From Geminicoccaceae bacterium (GTDB lineage: Bacteria > Pseudomonadota > Alphaproteobacteria > Geminicoccales > Geminicoccaceae), in NCBI GenBank assembly GCA_028285265.1, contig JANQPX010000015.1:38504-102503 (forward strand): DNA of 64,000 nt, given 5' to 3'. A model generated the notes under the pieces. The model saw nothing but the letters and a program-made list of their open reading frames with translations, did no database searches and was not told the DNA's origin. Shown here piece by piece: positions 1 to 9,270 of the stretch (position 1 is the first letter of the stretch; each line of letters opens with the position of its first letter). A program made the translations under genes and the position numbers.

Positions 1-627
1 CTCGGCGATCAGGCCATGTCCCTGGCCATGGACGTCACGGACCTTGGGTCGATCAAGGACGGGGTCCAAACGGTCGAAGCGGCTTGGGGCGGTATCGATA
101 TCCTCGTGAATAACGCCGGCATCTTCAATATGGCCAGCATCGAGGAAGTCACCGTCGACGACTATCGACGACAGTACGACGTCAATGTCGGTGGCACGAT
201 CTTCGCTATTCAGGCCGTGGTTCCCGGGATGAAGGCACGCGGCCGAGGGGGAGCGATCATCAACCTCGCCTCACAAGCCGGGCGCCGAGGCGAGCCGAAC
301 ATCGTTCTCTATTGCTCGACCAAAGCCGCGGTCATCTCAGTGACACAATCGTTGGCACTGGAACTGGCGAAAGACAAAATAAGGGTGAATGCCATCGCGC
401 CAGGCGTGATCGACACGCCGATGTGGGACGTGGTCGATGGACTCTTCGCCAAATATGAAAACAAGGTTCCAGGCCAAAAGAAGAAAGAAGTCGGCGAGGC
501 CGTACCTCTGGGCTATATGGGCAAACCGGACGATGTCGCCAGCCCTTGTGTGTTTCTAGCATCGCATGATGCGCGCTACGTCACGGCACAGACGATCAAT
601 GTCGACGGTGGCAATTGGATGAGCTGA
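1..627 (+). CDS. smoS: Sorbitol (L-iditol 2-)dehydrogenase-like SDR, 5' end cut by window
   Basis: Short-chain dehydrogenase/reductase, probably NAD-dependent oxidation of sorbitol or a related polyol to the ketose. The frame is open from base 1, so the start and the N-terminal nucleotide-binding glycine motif lie outside the window. Visible SDR landmarks are NNAGIF (structural Asn), the catalytic Ser in NLASQAG, the YCSTK catalytic Tyr/Lys pair, and the C-terminal NVDGGNWMS tail typical of sorbitol dehydrogenases of the SmoS/PolS type. The next gene, 98 bp downstream on the same strand, is a mannitol 2-dehydrogenase, the usual partner in alphaproteobacterial polyol operons. An ABC transporter and regulator would be expected upstream but cannot be seen. 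The substrate is inferred from family and context. Confidence 0.85.
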   Translation, partial: LGDQAMSLAMDVTDLGSIKDGVQTVEAAWGGIDILVNNAGIFNMASIEEVTVDDYRRQYDVNVGGTIFAIQAVVPGMKARGRGGAIINLASQAGRRGEPNIVLYCSTKAAVISVTQSLALELAKDKIRVNAIAPGVIDTPMWDVVDGLFAKYENKVPGQKKKEVGEAVPLGYMGKPDDVASPCVFLASHDARYVTAQTINVDGGNWMS

Positions 628-724
628 CTGAGTTGGATAAGCAACAATATGGTAGCTGACGAAAACACCGCCCTGTTTCTCGCGGCTTGCACAATGCTGT
701 AGAGAACGGGATGGTAAACCTCAC

Positions 725-2194
725 ATGACTAAACTTTCGAACGAAACCCTCGCCGAGCTGCCTAATGGCGTCCGCATCCCGGCCTATGATCGTAGCAAGC
801 TCACACCGGGTATCGTTCACGTTGGCCTAGGCAATTTCCACCGGGCACACCAAGCCTGGTACCTGCATCGACTGTTCGAGGCGGGCATCAATCACGACTG
901 GGCGATCGTCGGTGCTGGCGTGCGACCCTATGATGTTGCCCAGCGTGACAAGCTTTTGGCACAGGATTGCCTCACCACGCTCATCGAACTCGATCCGTCC
1001 GGGAAATCCGCCGAAGTCATCGGCTCGATGATTGATTATCTGCCGGTCGAAGAAGGCAACGGCGCTCTCATCTCCAAAATGGCGGACCCGGCAATCCGCA
1101 TTGTCGCGCTGACCGTGACGGAGGGCGGGTACTACATCGACCCGGTGTCGAAAGGCTTCGACGCGAACCATCCGGACATCCAATTTGATGCGGCCAACCC
1201 CGAAACCCCACGCACCGTCTTCGGCGCCATGGTCGCCGCGCTCAAGCGCCGCCGCGACAACAGCGCGGGCCCGTTCACCGGGCAAAGCTGCGACAACCTT
1301 CAAGGCAATGGCGCCATACTTCGCCAAACGGTCGTCTCGCTAGCACAACTGCACGATCCGAAACTTGCAGCCTGGATCGATGCCGAATGCAGCTTTCCCA
1401 ATTCGATGGTTGACTGCATTGTCCCAGCGACCGGTGACAAGGAAATCGCGCTCGCCAACGACTTGGGCATCGACGATGCTGTCCCTGTGACGCACGAGAA
1501 TTTTCGGCAATGGGTGATCGAGGACGCCTTCTGTGCTGGCCGCCCCGATTGGAACCGTGCTGGTGCAACCTTCTCGGACCGGGTCCACGATTTTGAAGCC
1601 ATGAAGATCCGTATTTTGAATGCGGGTCATCAGGTGATCGCAAATCCGGGTGAAGTCCTGTCGGTCAAGACGATTGCGGACTGCATGGCGCATCCGCTCC
1701 TTCGAAAGCTATTCCTCAAGGTCGAGCTTGAGGAAATCGTGCCGCATGTGAGCCCAGTACCGGATATGTCGCCGGAAGCCTATGTCGACCTCATCGATCG
1801 CCGATTTTCCAATCCGGAAATTCTCGACACCACACGTCGTGTGGCCTTCGACGGATCGTCTCGACACACCGGCTTCGTCCTCCCTGTTCTGCGCGATGGT
1901 CTGACATCGGGAACGCCGGTCGAAGGTCTAGCCCTTGTCGAAGCTGCATGGGCACGCATGTGTGAAGGCACACGCGAGGACGGTAGCAACATTGAGCCCA
2001 ACGATCCCTTTTGGGATGCGCTAACGGCTGCAGCCAAGCAGGCAAAAGACCGACCTCGTGCCTGGCTCGAACAACGCCAGTATTATGGCGACCTCGCCGA
2101 GCAGCCACGCTTTGCTGATGCCTTCGATCGATGGCTGAGCTTGATCTGGGCCGATGGACTGGAAGCTTCAATCCGCGCTTATGTCGAACATTGA
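725..2194 (+). CDS. mtlK: Mannitol 2-dehydrogenase (polyol-specific long-chain dehydrogenase)
   Basis: A 489-residue long-chain polyol dehydrogenase that oxidises D-mannitol (often also D-arabinitol) to the ketose with NAD. The N-terminal half has the Rossmann segment GIVHVGLGNFHRAHQAWYL (about residues 28-46). The C-terminal catalytic domain carries the MKIRILNAGHQ stretch (about 291-301) that supplies the active-site Lys, Asn and His of this family. Length matches the usual 480-495 residues. The ATG at 725 is the first in frame and gives the family N-terminus. It follows the sorbitol-type dehydrogenase by 98 bp and is probably cotranscribed. No obvious terminator follows. Confidence 0.93.
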   Translation: MTKLSNETLAELPNGVRIPAYDRSKLTPGIVHVGLGNFHRAHQAWYLHRLFEAGINHDWAIVGAGVRPYDVAQRDKLLAQDCLTTLIELDPSGKSAEVIGSMIDYLPVEEGNGALISKMADPAIRIVALTVTEGGYYIDPVSKGFDANHPDIQFDAANPETPRTVFGAMVAALKRRRDNSAGPFTGQSCDNLQGNGAILRQTVVSLAQLHDPKLAAWIDAECSFPNSMVDCIVPATGDKEIALANDLGIDDAVPVTHENFRQWVIEDAFCAGRPDWNRAGATFSDRVHDFEAMKIRILNAGHQVIANPGEVLSVKTIADCMAHPLLRKLFLKVELEEIVPHVSPVPDMSPEAYVDLIDRRFSNPEILDTTRRVAFDGSSRHTGFVLPVLRDGLTSGTPVEGLALVEAAWARMCEGTREDGSNIEPNDPFWDALTAAAKQAKDRPRAWLEQRQYYGDLAEQPRFADAFDRWLSLIWADGLEASIRAYVEH

Positions 2195-2515
2195 GGCTCG
2201 ATTCCGATCAGTCCAACATGCATCGCCGTCTTCGCGTCGGATCGGATGCAAAGTCTTCATGATCCAAGACCGCCACTTGCCATCGGCAACGTCTAAATCC
2301 GGGCCATAATCTGCAGCCTCTGCCCAAAAGCCACCTGAGATCGGCTGAAAGCGACAGCTTATCGGTGGCAGAACGATGAGCTTGATCATACCATCCTTGA
2401 TGATCAAAGACCGCTGATCGAGGGCAGCGTCTTCGCTTGTTCTCGCGCCTTGAAGGTTGAGACGACGCAATGGCGACGCCTCCTCTACCAATACAAATAC
2501 CGGAATGGAGTGCAA
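2168..2515 (-). CDS. Possible small hypothetical protein (doubtful)
   Basis: The 324 bp between mtlK and the adenylate cyclase contain one open frame worth noting on the minus strand, of up to 115 codons. A shorter version starts at the ATG at 2389 (74 codons) behind an AAGGATGG stretch that could act as a ribosome site. No domain is recognised. The frame runs 27 bp into the mtlK 3' end, and its longest form would begin only 3 bp from the cyclase start, leaving no promoter space. It may be a chance frame. No other feature was seen in this gap. Confidence 0.18.
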   Translation of the reverse strand: MHSIPVFVLVEEASPLRRLNLQGARTSEDAALDQRSLIIKDGMIKLIVLPPISCRFQPISGGFWAEAADYGPDLDVADGKWRSWIMKTLHPIRREDGDACWTDRNRASMFDISAD

Positions 2516-2518
2516 TCG

Positions 2519-3913
2519 ATGGCCGGCAATTTTCTGTCTTCACTACCCAGACCGGAAATTCCAGGCTGGACGCCTGCGTTGCCCTACAAGCCGGACAACC
2601 GCCTCGTTCAAGAAGCACTCGAGCGCCATAAGCAAGAAGGCATGGAGCTGGCCGTCAAGGCGCGGACCATCGCGATGAGTATCGTCATCGTGATGCTTTT
2701 CTTTACCACCCCATGGCCGTTATTTCTCTACTACCAAGGCCTAGCACTTCTTTTCATCTTAAACGGTCTTGCCCAGCAGCGAGTCGCCAAGGTTGGCCTA
2801 TCCAGACCAGAATTGGCCCTCCTCTTATTCGACCTCGTTTTGATGACGTTTGCCTGTTTGGTCCCGCCCCCCTTCAATGGCGAGGCCTGGCCGTCGCCGG
2901 TGCCTTATGCATTTCAAACGTTCATGTATTTCTTCTTGATCCTGGCCATCGCGACGCTCGCCTATACATGGCGGACCATTGTGGCGATTGGGATCTGGAC
3001 CACACTCCTCTGGTCGCTATCTGCTGTCGTGATCTGGCTCATCAATACAGGTGACCCCGAAATCACGCGCGCGCTCGACACGCTCTATGCCGAGACCCCG
3101 CGAATGCGACAGCTCTTCGATCCGACGCTCATGAGTTGGGACATACGCGTTCAGGAAATCGTCGTTTTCCTGACGGTTGCCTGCATTCTCGCCGTGTCCG
3201 TCAGGCGATTTAATGCCCTGGTCCTCAGTCAAGCCGAGGTGGCGCGCGAGCGGGCTAACCTTGCTCGATACTTCTCGCCCAATGTGGTCGAACAACTCAG
3301 TCAAAATGACGAGCCGCTCAAGCAGGTTCGCACCCATGACGTCGCTGTGATGTTCGTCGATATCGTTGGCTTCACAGGTTACGCGTCCAGCCGCGATCCG
3401 AAAGAAGTGATCGCAACCTTGCGGACCTTTCATGGCCGAATGGAAACGGCGGTTTTCGATCATGGAGGCACGCTTGATAAGTATCTCGGCGACGGCCTGA
3501 TGGCGACGTTCGGTACGCCGGTGGCAGGTCCCAACGACGCTAAGAATGCGCTCGCCGCTGCGCGCGCTATGCTTAAGTCGGTCGATGACTGGAATGAGGA
3601 ACGCCGCGCTATGGGCCAAATAGAAGTCCAGGCGAGCATCGGGCTCGACTTCGGCCCGGTGGTGCTCGGCGACATCGGGGCGAACCGGCTTGAGTTTGCG
3701 GTCATCGGCAACACGGTCAACATGGCGAGCCGGATTGAGGCTATGACCCGAACGCTGAACGCCCAGTTCGCTGCAAGTGATATGCTGATCAACCGGGCAG
3801 CTGCCGAGACATCTCTCGAGGATCCAGATTTTGCAGACTTAGTGCGTCAAAACGATCAAGACGTTCGCGGCGTTGATCACAAGATCACGGTCTGGTGTTT
3901 ACCTCGTCCCTAG
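2519..3913 (+). CDS. Membrane-anchored class III adenylate/guanylate cyclase
   Basis: Predicted to make cAMP from ATP at the inner membrane. The first about 230 residues hold roughly six hydrophobic spans (near 50-68, 70-86, 98-115, 132-150, 153-176 and 212-228). A short linker leads to the class III cyclase domain (about 275-430). Metal Asp residues are visible at 281 (FVDIVGF) and 325 (KYLGDGLM); Lys 321 fits purine recognition, and Asn 401 and Arg 405 in GNTVNMASRIE fit transition-state binding, so the site looks active. The ATG at 2519 was chosen over an upstream TTG at 2450 because GGAG lies 8 bp before it. The 3' end overlaps the convergent HEAT-like gene by 29 bp. What the sensor senses is unknown. 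Confidence 0.9.
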   Translation: MAGNFLSSLPRPEIPGWTPALPYKPDNRLVQEALERHKQEGMELAVKARTIAMSIVIVMLFFTTPWPLFLYYQGLALLFILNGLAQQRVAKVGLSRPELALLLFDLVLMTFACLVPPPFNGEAWPSPVPYAFQTFMYFFLILAIATLAYTWRTIVAIGIWTTLLWSLSAVVIWLINTGDPEITRALDTLYAETPRMRQLFDPTLMSWDIRVQEIVVFLTVACILAVSVRRFNALVLSQAEVARERANLARYFSPNVVEQLSQNDEPLKQVRTHDVAVMFVDIVGFTGYASSRDPKEVIATLRTFHGRMETAVFDHGGTLDKYLGDGLMATFGTPVAGPNDAKNALAAARAMLKSVDDWNEERRAMGQIEVQASIGLDFGPVVLGDIGANRLEFAVIGNTVNMASRIEAMTRTLNAQFAASDMLINRAAAETSLEDPDFADLVRQNDQDVRGVDHKITVWCLPRP

Positions 3914-4511
3914 TCGACTTGCACAAAGCAGGATGGCTTTTCCTCAGATTTCTGGCTCTCGCCCGAACTGATGCCGCAGGATCCTCCATCGCCGCGTTCA
4001 GAGCCTCCATGGCTCGATGAACATAGGCCGAATGCTGGGCTGACGCATGGCATAGGGCGTCGAGGGACCAAGCCCTCAGAAAGGGCCGGTCGTGAGCGAG
4101 AATCGGTATCAGCCATCGAACGATCGTGTCTGCTTGCTGCTCGTTCGGACGGAGATGTCTCACCAGCTGACATACATGAAGCTGAGATGCCCACGTCTTG
4201 AGCTCGCCCAGCTTCGAGACCAGCCTCTCGAATTGTGGCTTCGTCAGCTCGCCGCCGGCATCAAGGTAAGCTTTGATCAGCCAGGTCGCGCCATCAGAAC
4301 GATGGCTCTCAGGGTCATCCGCGGCAGCGAGTAGACCATCGACATAACCAAGATGTCCCCCATAGCGAACCGCGATTTCACTCAGAACCGTTACGTTCTT
4401 GCCATCAAAGGCCAGCAGGTCGCTCCTCAAATCACGGATCAACATGTTGAATTCGGCGCCTCCAGTCTCTGTTCGGGGAAACGATCGCCCATCCGATCCA
4501 CGTTGGGGCAA
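3885..4511 (-). CDS. HEAT-repeat-like hypothetical protein
   Basis: No enzyme family is recognised. The protein (208 residues, or about 186 if it starts at the internal ATG at 4445) is soluble and helical. Repeating patterns such as PFLRAWSLDALCHASAQ and ASVRARARNLRKSH suggest HEAT/ARM-type helical repeats, often found in protein-binding scaffolds. It is convergent with the adenylate cyclase and their ends overlap by 29 bp, an arrangement that gives little functional information. There are no signal peptide or membrane segments. A protein-interaction role is inferred only from the repeat-like pattern. Confidence 0.6.
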   Translation of the reverse strand: MPQRGSDGRSFPRTETGGAEFNMLIRDLRSDLLAFDGKNVTVLSEIAVRYGGHLGYVDGLLAAADDPESHRSDGATWLIKAYLDAGGELTKPQFERLVSKLGELKTWASQLHVCQLVRHLRPNEQQADTIVRWLIPILAHDRPFLRAWSLDALCHASAQHSAYVHRAMEALNAAMEDPAASVRARARNLRKSHPALCKSTRDEVNTRP

Positions 4512-4602
4512 GGAACCATCAGTCAGGACCAGCTTAGTGCAGAAAACCTAGAAGACGTTAAAGCGACCATCTCGGTAGCAAACTGAGCTTATGGTGTCAG
4601 CA

Positions 4603-4989
4603 TCAACCATCGTTGAGCAATTCCGTCTCCCTGTAGAGGAATTCTATATTGTGCCCATCCGGATCGAACGCGAAGGCAGCATAATATCCTTTGCCGTAAT
4701 GATCGCGAAATCCGGGCTTCCCATTGCACGTCCCGCCACCTGATAGAGCGCTAGCGTAAGCCCGATTCACACAATCTTTATTTTGCGCGGTAAGGCAGAC
4801 ATGCAGCTTGGGTGTGGTTTGTTGGCCCTCGGTGAGTAACAGCTGAACGATCTCGCCAGTGCCATATCCAACCGATCTGTCTTCCTCATCGAAGAAGATC
4901 TCGTGGCCACCGACGGCGACACAGATGGGTCCATAGAACTTGCGGGCAGAGCTAATGCTCCTCACCGAAAATTCGACATGGTCGAACAC
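4603..4989 (-). CDS. VOC (glyoxalase/bleomycin-resistance) family protein
   Basis: A 128-residue single VOC module. The N-terminus (FDHVEFSVRSISSARKFYG) and C-terminus (FAFDPDGHNIEFLYRE) are the two signature ends of the fold, with His 4 and the C-terminal Glu in NIEFLY at the usual metal positions. Such proteins may be lyases, dioxygenases or small-molecule binders, and the exact reaction cannot be read from sequence. It lies 55 bp downstream of the M24-like gene on the same strand, at the tail of the Pot-type transporter operon, and may be cotranscribed with it. Confidence 0.8.
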   Translation of the reverse strand: MFDHVEFSVRSISSARKFYGPICVAVGGHEIFFDEEDRSVGYGTGEIVQLLLTEGQQTTPKLHVCLTAQNKDCVNRAYASALSGGGTCNGKPGFRDHYGKGYYAAFAFDPDGHNIEFLYRETELLNDG

Positions 4990-5043
4990 GGTTTTTCTCC
5001 TTGTTCCGTGGTGTCAAAGCGATGGTCTAACAGGGAGTATCGA

Positions 5044-6189
5044 TCATAGAATGACATCTTCAAGTGCAGTTGGGTGCGCTGTGACGGCTTCCCACCCACT
5101 ATCTGTGACAATCACACTGTCACCGACTTGAGCGCGGAAGGTTTCGACAGAAACCGAACCATCGACGGCAAGGACCATGCCGGGCTCGAGACGTGTCGTA
5201 TCGCCTGTCACCAGCTGTGGCTTTTCGAGGAAGCTGAACCCGGTCGCCCGGCCGCAACGGAACGGATAGTCGTAGCCAGCACCCTGGATGACCTCGGCAT
5301 AAGCCGCATGAACACTCTCGGCCGTCACGCCTGGACGGAGCGCCGCCAGCGCGGCTTTCTGGCTGGCCAAGGCAACCTGATAAATCTCCGCCTGCGATTC
5401 GTCTGCGATCTCGCTAATCCAAAATGTGCGATCAAATCCTAGCTTGAAACGATGAAAATTGGTCATACCGCAGAAGCAGAGAAAGACCGGCTCGCCACGG
5501 CGCATGATCCGGGTCGTGGCTCGGTGGTGGGTTTTGGTGATCGTCTCGCCCGAGGCCATAATCTGCAAAAAATGCGTATTGGGCGACATGTCGGTATCGT
5601 CGTAATGTGTACTCAGGAGTTCTGCGGCCTTGCGGGTGCCGGCCTGGGAGGTTGCCAAAGCGACCTCGTACTCGGGCACACCGTCAGCGATTGCAGCTCG
5701 ACCGGCCGACATCATGGCATTGGCCACTTCGCCGGCATGACGGGCCAATTGGAGTTCCTTCGTCGATTTGATCATGCGCATGTTGGCAAGGAGCGATGTC
5801 GCACTGTCCAATTGATCGTCCGATACAAGCGTATCGACAAAGGCTCTTACCATCGGTGGCATGTGGTCAGGCTCAATCGCAATCCTGCGTGCCCGCGCGA
5901 CTGCACTTGGTAGGTGCGTCCGCCATTCCTCACCCATGCCATCGTTCCAAGCAGCGATCCGGTCGACCCTGGCCGACGACCGGGCAGTCTCCAAATCAAT
6001 GGTAGGCGTGATCAGCAGGCTCTCGCTATCCCGCGGCACAACCAAAATCGTAGGCCGCCCGAATTCCATATGCAGATAATCGTAGTAGCCCGTCAGGTAG
6101 TAGACGTTGTCATCATCGGTAAGGAGCGCAACATCGATCCCAGCATCCGTCATACGCTCTCGAAAGGTCTGCATTCTTGGAGCAAACAT
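5044..6189 (-). CDS. Creatinase/Xaa-Pro peptidase-fold (M24) protein lacking most metal ligands
   Basis: A 381-residue pita-bread-fold protein with an N-terminal creatinase_N-like domain (about 8-140) and a C-terminal M24 domain (150-370). Metallopeptidases of this fold use an Asp-Asp-His-Glu-Glu set. Here only the second Asp is clear (Asp 253 in GFDRTF). The first is replaced in the CFCGMTNF region, the His-containing GHG motif reads RCGRATG (311-317), and the Glu positions read AVDGS and QVGDS. It therefore resembles metal-free members such as creatinase more than aminopeptidase P, and probably cleaves a C-N bond in a small amino compound. It lies 262 bp below the DmpA-like gene in a transporter operon. 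The substrate is unknown. Confidence 0.85.
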   Translation of the reverse strand: MFAPRMQTFRERMTDAGIDVALLTDDDNVYYLTGYYDYLHMEFGRPTILVVPRDSESLLITPTIDLETARSSARVDRIAAWNDGMGEEWRTHLPSAVARARRIAIEPDHMPPMVRAFVDTLVSDDQLDSATSLLANMRMIKSTKELQLARHAGEVANAMMSAGRAAIADGVPEYEVALATSQAGTRKAAELLSTHYDDTDMSPNTHFLQIMASGETITKTHHRATTRIMRRGEPVFLCFCGMTNFHRFKLGFDRTFWISEIADESQAEIYQVALASQKAALAALRPGVTAESVHAAYAEVIQGAGYDYPFRCGRATGFSFLEKPQLVTGDTTRLEPGMVLAVDGSVSVETFRAQVGDSVIVTDSGWEAVTAHPTALEDVIL

Positions 6190-6451
6190 CGTCGGTCTCC
6201 GTCACGCGCCAATACCTGCAAAGGCCCATCCTTTTGAATGACAAGACCTGGTTGCTTGCATCGTCATAGTACGCAGTCTCCGTGCGTACGCACCATGCAC
6301 ACAAGTACCATGCTGCCGATCCATCATTCCATCGTTTGCGCATGAACGATCATGCCGACGAAACGGCTATCGCCCGTCGGCGAAGACGGGTGACGACCTG
6401 GTGCCTAATAGAGCGACCAAAGGCACGATGCTTTGGAAAACACGTCCGCCC

Positions 6452-7546
6452 CTAGTCAGATGTAACAAAGAAGCTTTGAAGCCGTTGGCCATCGATGGGC
6501 CGGCAGACATGGCCGGGCGGGCGAAGCGTTGTCATGTCCTCAGCGGCGAGCATCGCATTGATGACGGCCTCCTCTGTCGACTCAACAGCAGCCATATAAA
6601 TTGGGTCGAATTGTTGGTCACTGATCATCTCAAAGCGGCGCCTTGGACCCGTTAATTGGGGGATCGGGCCGCGATTAGCCGTGCTAAAAGCCAAGAAGAT
6701 GTCGCCTGAGTTATTGCCGCCTGGTGAGCCGCCGCGGCCGACGCCAATCGCTGCGCGCTTGGCAAGTCGTTGAAGCTGGTGGGGCGCCATCGGGATGTTG
6801 GTGCCGAGGATGACAATAATCGACCCCTGTTCGGCGTCGAACAGACGCCCCTCAGGCATCGCTTCACCGATCGATTTCCCCAGGACATTCAGCCATGGAC
6901 GCATGCCGTGATTGGCTTGAACCAGCGCGCCCAAATGAAAGGTCTCGCCATCGATCGTAAGTTGCCTGGATGCGGTGCCGGTACCGCCCTTGAACTCATA
7001 CGTGATCATGCCGGTTCCACCACCGACATTACCCTCAGCAACCGGTCCCGGTGCAGCATTGTTCAGCGCCTTGAGCGCGTCCGCTTCCGTAAGATGTTGC
7101 CCGTTGATGTCGTTCAGGACGCCGTCATAAGTCTCAGCGACCACAGGCATGGCCCAAAGATGCTCCCTTTCCCAAGACTGGAAATAGGTACGGATCATCC
7201 AACGCACGGCTGCATGATGAACGATGCCTACGCTGTGGGTATTGGTGATGCAGATAGGTCCGACAAAATAGCCACCGTCATGGATCCAGTGGGTGCCAGT
7301 CATCTCACCATTGCCGTTCAGCGCATACATGCCCGCCCAAACCGGCTCCGGTTCGGACAGTTGGCCAAGCGGCAGGATGGCGGTGACGCCGGTGCGAACA
7401 GGTCCCTGACCTTGGATCAGAGGACCGTCGCCTTCGATGCGCGTGCAAAAACCGACCTCCACGCCAGGCACGTCGGTGATGGCGTTGTTCGCGCCCGTCT
7501 CGCCTGGAAACGGCAAGCCAAGATCGCGGCCGCGGGGTTTGGTCAT
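6452..7546 (-). CDS. P1 (S58) family self-processing aminopeptidase, DmpA/BapA type
   Basis: N-terminal nucleophile hydrolase family that removes D-amino acids or beta-amino acids from the N-terminus of short peptides. The precursor (364 residues) should cut itself before Ser 280 in the motif GGNNSGDIFLAF, giving a large alpha and a small beta subunit with Ser as the new N-terminus. The GxNxxITDVPGV N-terminal pattern and GTGMITYEFKGGTG are also typical of the family. No signal peptide is seen, so it acts in the cytoplasm. It lies 15 bp after the second permease gene of a Pot-type importer, which implies that imported material is its substrate. Confidence 0.92.
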   Translation of the reverse strand: MTKPRGRDLGLPFPGETGANNAITDVPGVEVGFCTRIEGDGPLIQGQGPVRTGVTAILPLGQLSEPEPVWAGMYALNGNGEMTGTHWIHDGGYFVGPICITNTHSVGIVHHAAVRWMIRTYFQSWEREHLWAMPVVAETYDGVLNDINGQHLTEADALKALNNAAPGPVAEGNVGGGTGMITYEFKGGTGTASRQLTIDGETFHLGALVQANHGMRPWLNVLGKSIGEAMPEGRLFDAEQGSIIVILGTNIPMAPHQLQRLAKRAAIGVGRGGSPGGNNSGDIFLAFSTANRGPIPQLTGPRRRFEMISDQQFDPIYMAAVESTEEAVINAMLAAEDMTTLRPPGHVCRPIDGQRLQSFFVTSD

Positions 7547-7561
7547 AACATCATCTCCCTC

Positions 7562-8389
7562 TTACCTCTTGCGCCTGAAATAGAGACCGAGTGAGGCGAT
7601 GGCGATCGAGAAGAGCAGCATCAAGGTCGCGATCGCGTTGATCTCGGGTTTCACGCCTCGCCTCAGCATGCCGTAAATGAAAACCGGCAAGGTGGTCGAA
7701 TCCACTCCAGCAATGAAGTAGGTGATGACGAGATCGTCCATTGAAATAATGAAGGCAAGAAGTGCTCCGCCAATCACACCCGGCAGAATGAGGGGAAGCG
7801 TGATTCGGCGAAAGGTCGTCCAGCCGTCAGCGCCGAGATCAGCCGATGCCTGCTCTAGGGTTTCGTCCATCCCGGCAAGGCGGGCACTCACCACCACAAA
7901 CACGTAGGAAATAAGGAATGTGCAATGGCCGATGATGATCGAGACGAGGCCGAGCTGCACACCAAAATTGACAAAGAACACCAAGAGCGCGATGCCAAGC
8001 ACGATATCCGGCATGACCATCGGCATGTAAAGCAGCCCTTGGTAAAAGGGTCGGGCGTAGAAGCGGTAACGGTAAAGAGCAAGCGCCGTCATCGTGCCGA
8101 GGATGGTCGAGATCGTGGTCGTCGTCGCAGCGACGATCAGGCTGTTCTTCACAGCTGCAAGGAGTTGATCCGTGGATTCGACGTACAGCGTCTGTTCGTT
8201 TAAGGCGGTCGGGTAGCCGAAGATCGTCCAGTACCAATCCAGAGTGAAGCCGGACCAGATCATCATGTTGATCGGATTGGCATTAAACGAGAACACCACG
8301 ATCATGATGATTGGCGCGTAGACGAAGAAAAGAAAAAGGATGCCATAAAGGCTGAATATGCGCTTGGTCCAAGGCGTCCGTTTGCTCAT
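7562..8389 (-). CDS. ABC transporter permease, PotC type
   Basis: Inner-membrane permease subunit of a spermidine/putrescine-class ABC importer (275 residues, about six membrane helices). The cytoplasmic EAA loop that docks on the ATPase is visible as EQASADLGADGWTTFRRITL followed by PLILPG (about residues 175-200). Its start overlaps the PotB-like gene by 4 bp (ATGA), showing translational coupling. The N-terminal stretch, with a short basic segment and then FSLYGILFLFFVYAPIIM, fits family members. The actual cargo may not be a polyamine, because the operon ends in peptidase-like enzymes. Confidence 0.93.
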   Translation of the reverse strand: MSKRTPWTKRIFSLYGILFLFFVYAPIIMIVVFSFNANPINMMIWSGFTLDWYWTIFGYPTALNEQTLYVESTDQLLAAVKNSLIVAATTTTISTILGTMTALALYRYRFYARPFYQGLLYMPMVMPDIVLGIALLVFFVNFGVQLGLVSIIIGHCTFLISYVFVVVSARLAGMDETLEQASADLGADGWTTFRRITLPLILPGVIGGALLAFIISMDDLVITYFIAGVDSTTLPVFIYGMLRRGVKPEINAIATLMLLFSIAIASLGLYFRRKR

Positions 8390-9270
8390 CCTTCGACCCC
8401 GGTACGGCCTATCCGACGGATATAGACGAGGATCAAGACGAACATCACCGACATGATCATCACCGAGAGCGCGGCGCCGAAAGGCCAGTTGCGCGCGGAG
8501 AGAAACTGTTGTTCGACCAGATTGCCGATCATGAGGACTTTGGCGCCACCCAACAAATCTGGAACAATGAAATTGCCGAGGCTTGGAATGAAGACCAAGA
8601 CCGACCCCGCGGCGATGCCGGGAAGCGTAAGTGGTAGGGTGACACGAAAAAAAGTCTTGAGCGGTCCAGCACCAAGATCGGCGGACGCCTCTAAGAGCGA
8701 GTGATCCAACTTCTCGACGCTTGCATAAATCGGCAGGAACATGAACGGGAGGAGGACATAAGCAAGACCGATCAAAACAGCGGTCTCGGTGAAGATGATG
8801 TCAATCGGCTCGCTGATCAGACCGAGCCCCATAAGAGATGCGTTCATGAAACCGGATGGACGAAGGATCAGGACCCAGGCAAACAGGCGAACGACAAGAC
8901 TAACAAAAAAGGGAAGTGTGATCAGGAAAACGACCAGCGTTTGCCAGCGCGCGGCAAGCCGGCTGACCCAGAGCGCAGCGGGATAACAGATGACGAGCGT
9001 TATCAGGACATTGGTGAGCGCAAGGCGTGCCGAGCGTAGAAAAATTTGAATGTAGACCCAATCAAAATCCTCCCACTCGCCATCCGCCCAGCCAAGAATC
9101 CGGCCGTAATTCCAATGATAGAATTCCCAAACGACACCCCCGTAGAGACCCGGCGCCAGGTAACTGTAGACGATCATAACCAGTAGCGGGCTAAGGAAGA
9201 AAACACCCAGAAAGATCGTCGCTGGCCCAAGGAGCGTCATCAACCGGCGGCGCTCTTGCCTAGCCGCCAT
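8386..9270 (-). CDS. ABC transporter permease, PotB type
   Basis: First membrane subunit of the Pot-class importer (294 residues, six predicted helices). The EAA loop reads EASADLGAGPLKTFFRVTL, then PLTLPG. The N-terminus is basic and followed by a hydrophobic helix (ATIFLGVFFLSPLLVMIVYS). Its 5' end overlaps the ATPase gene by 11 bp and its 3' end overlaps the PotC-like gene by 4 bp, so all four transporter genes are tightly coupled. A large periplasmic loop follows helix 1, as in PotB and PotH. Confidence 0.93.
   Translation of the reverse strand: MAARQERRRLMTLLGPATIFLGVFFLSPLLVMIVYSYLAPGLYGGVVWEFYHWNYGRILGWADGEWEDFDWVYIQIFLRSARLALTNVLITLVICYPAALWVSRLAARWQTLVVFLITLPFFVSLVVRLFAWVLILRPSGFMNASLMGLGLISEPIDIIFTETAVLIGLAYVLLPFMFLPIYASVEKLDHSLLEASADLGAGPLKTFFRVTLPLTLPGIAAGSVLVFIPSLGNFIVPDLLGGAKVLMIGNLVEQQFLSARNWPFGAALSVMIMSVMFVLILVYIRRIGRTGVEG

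Noticed and set aside
2450..2518. Upstream TTG start extending the adenylate cyclase by 23 residues
   Set aside because: The ATG at 2519 has GGAG at good spacing, and the extra residues are polar with no family support.
6770..7594. 274-codon plus-strand frame opposite the DmpA-like gene
   Set aside because: It is the complement of a gene with all catalytic motifs and has no recognisable domain.
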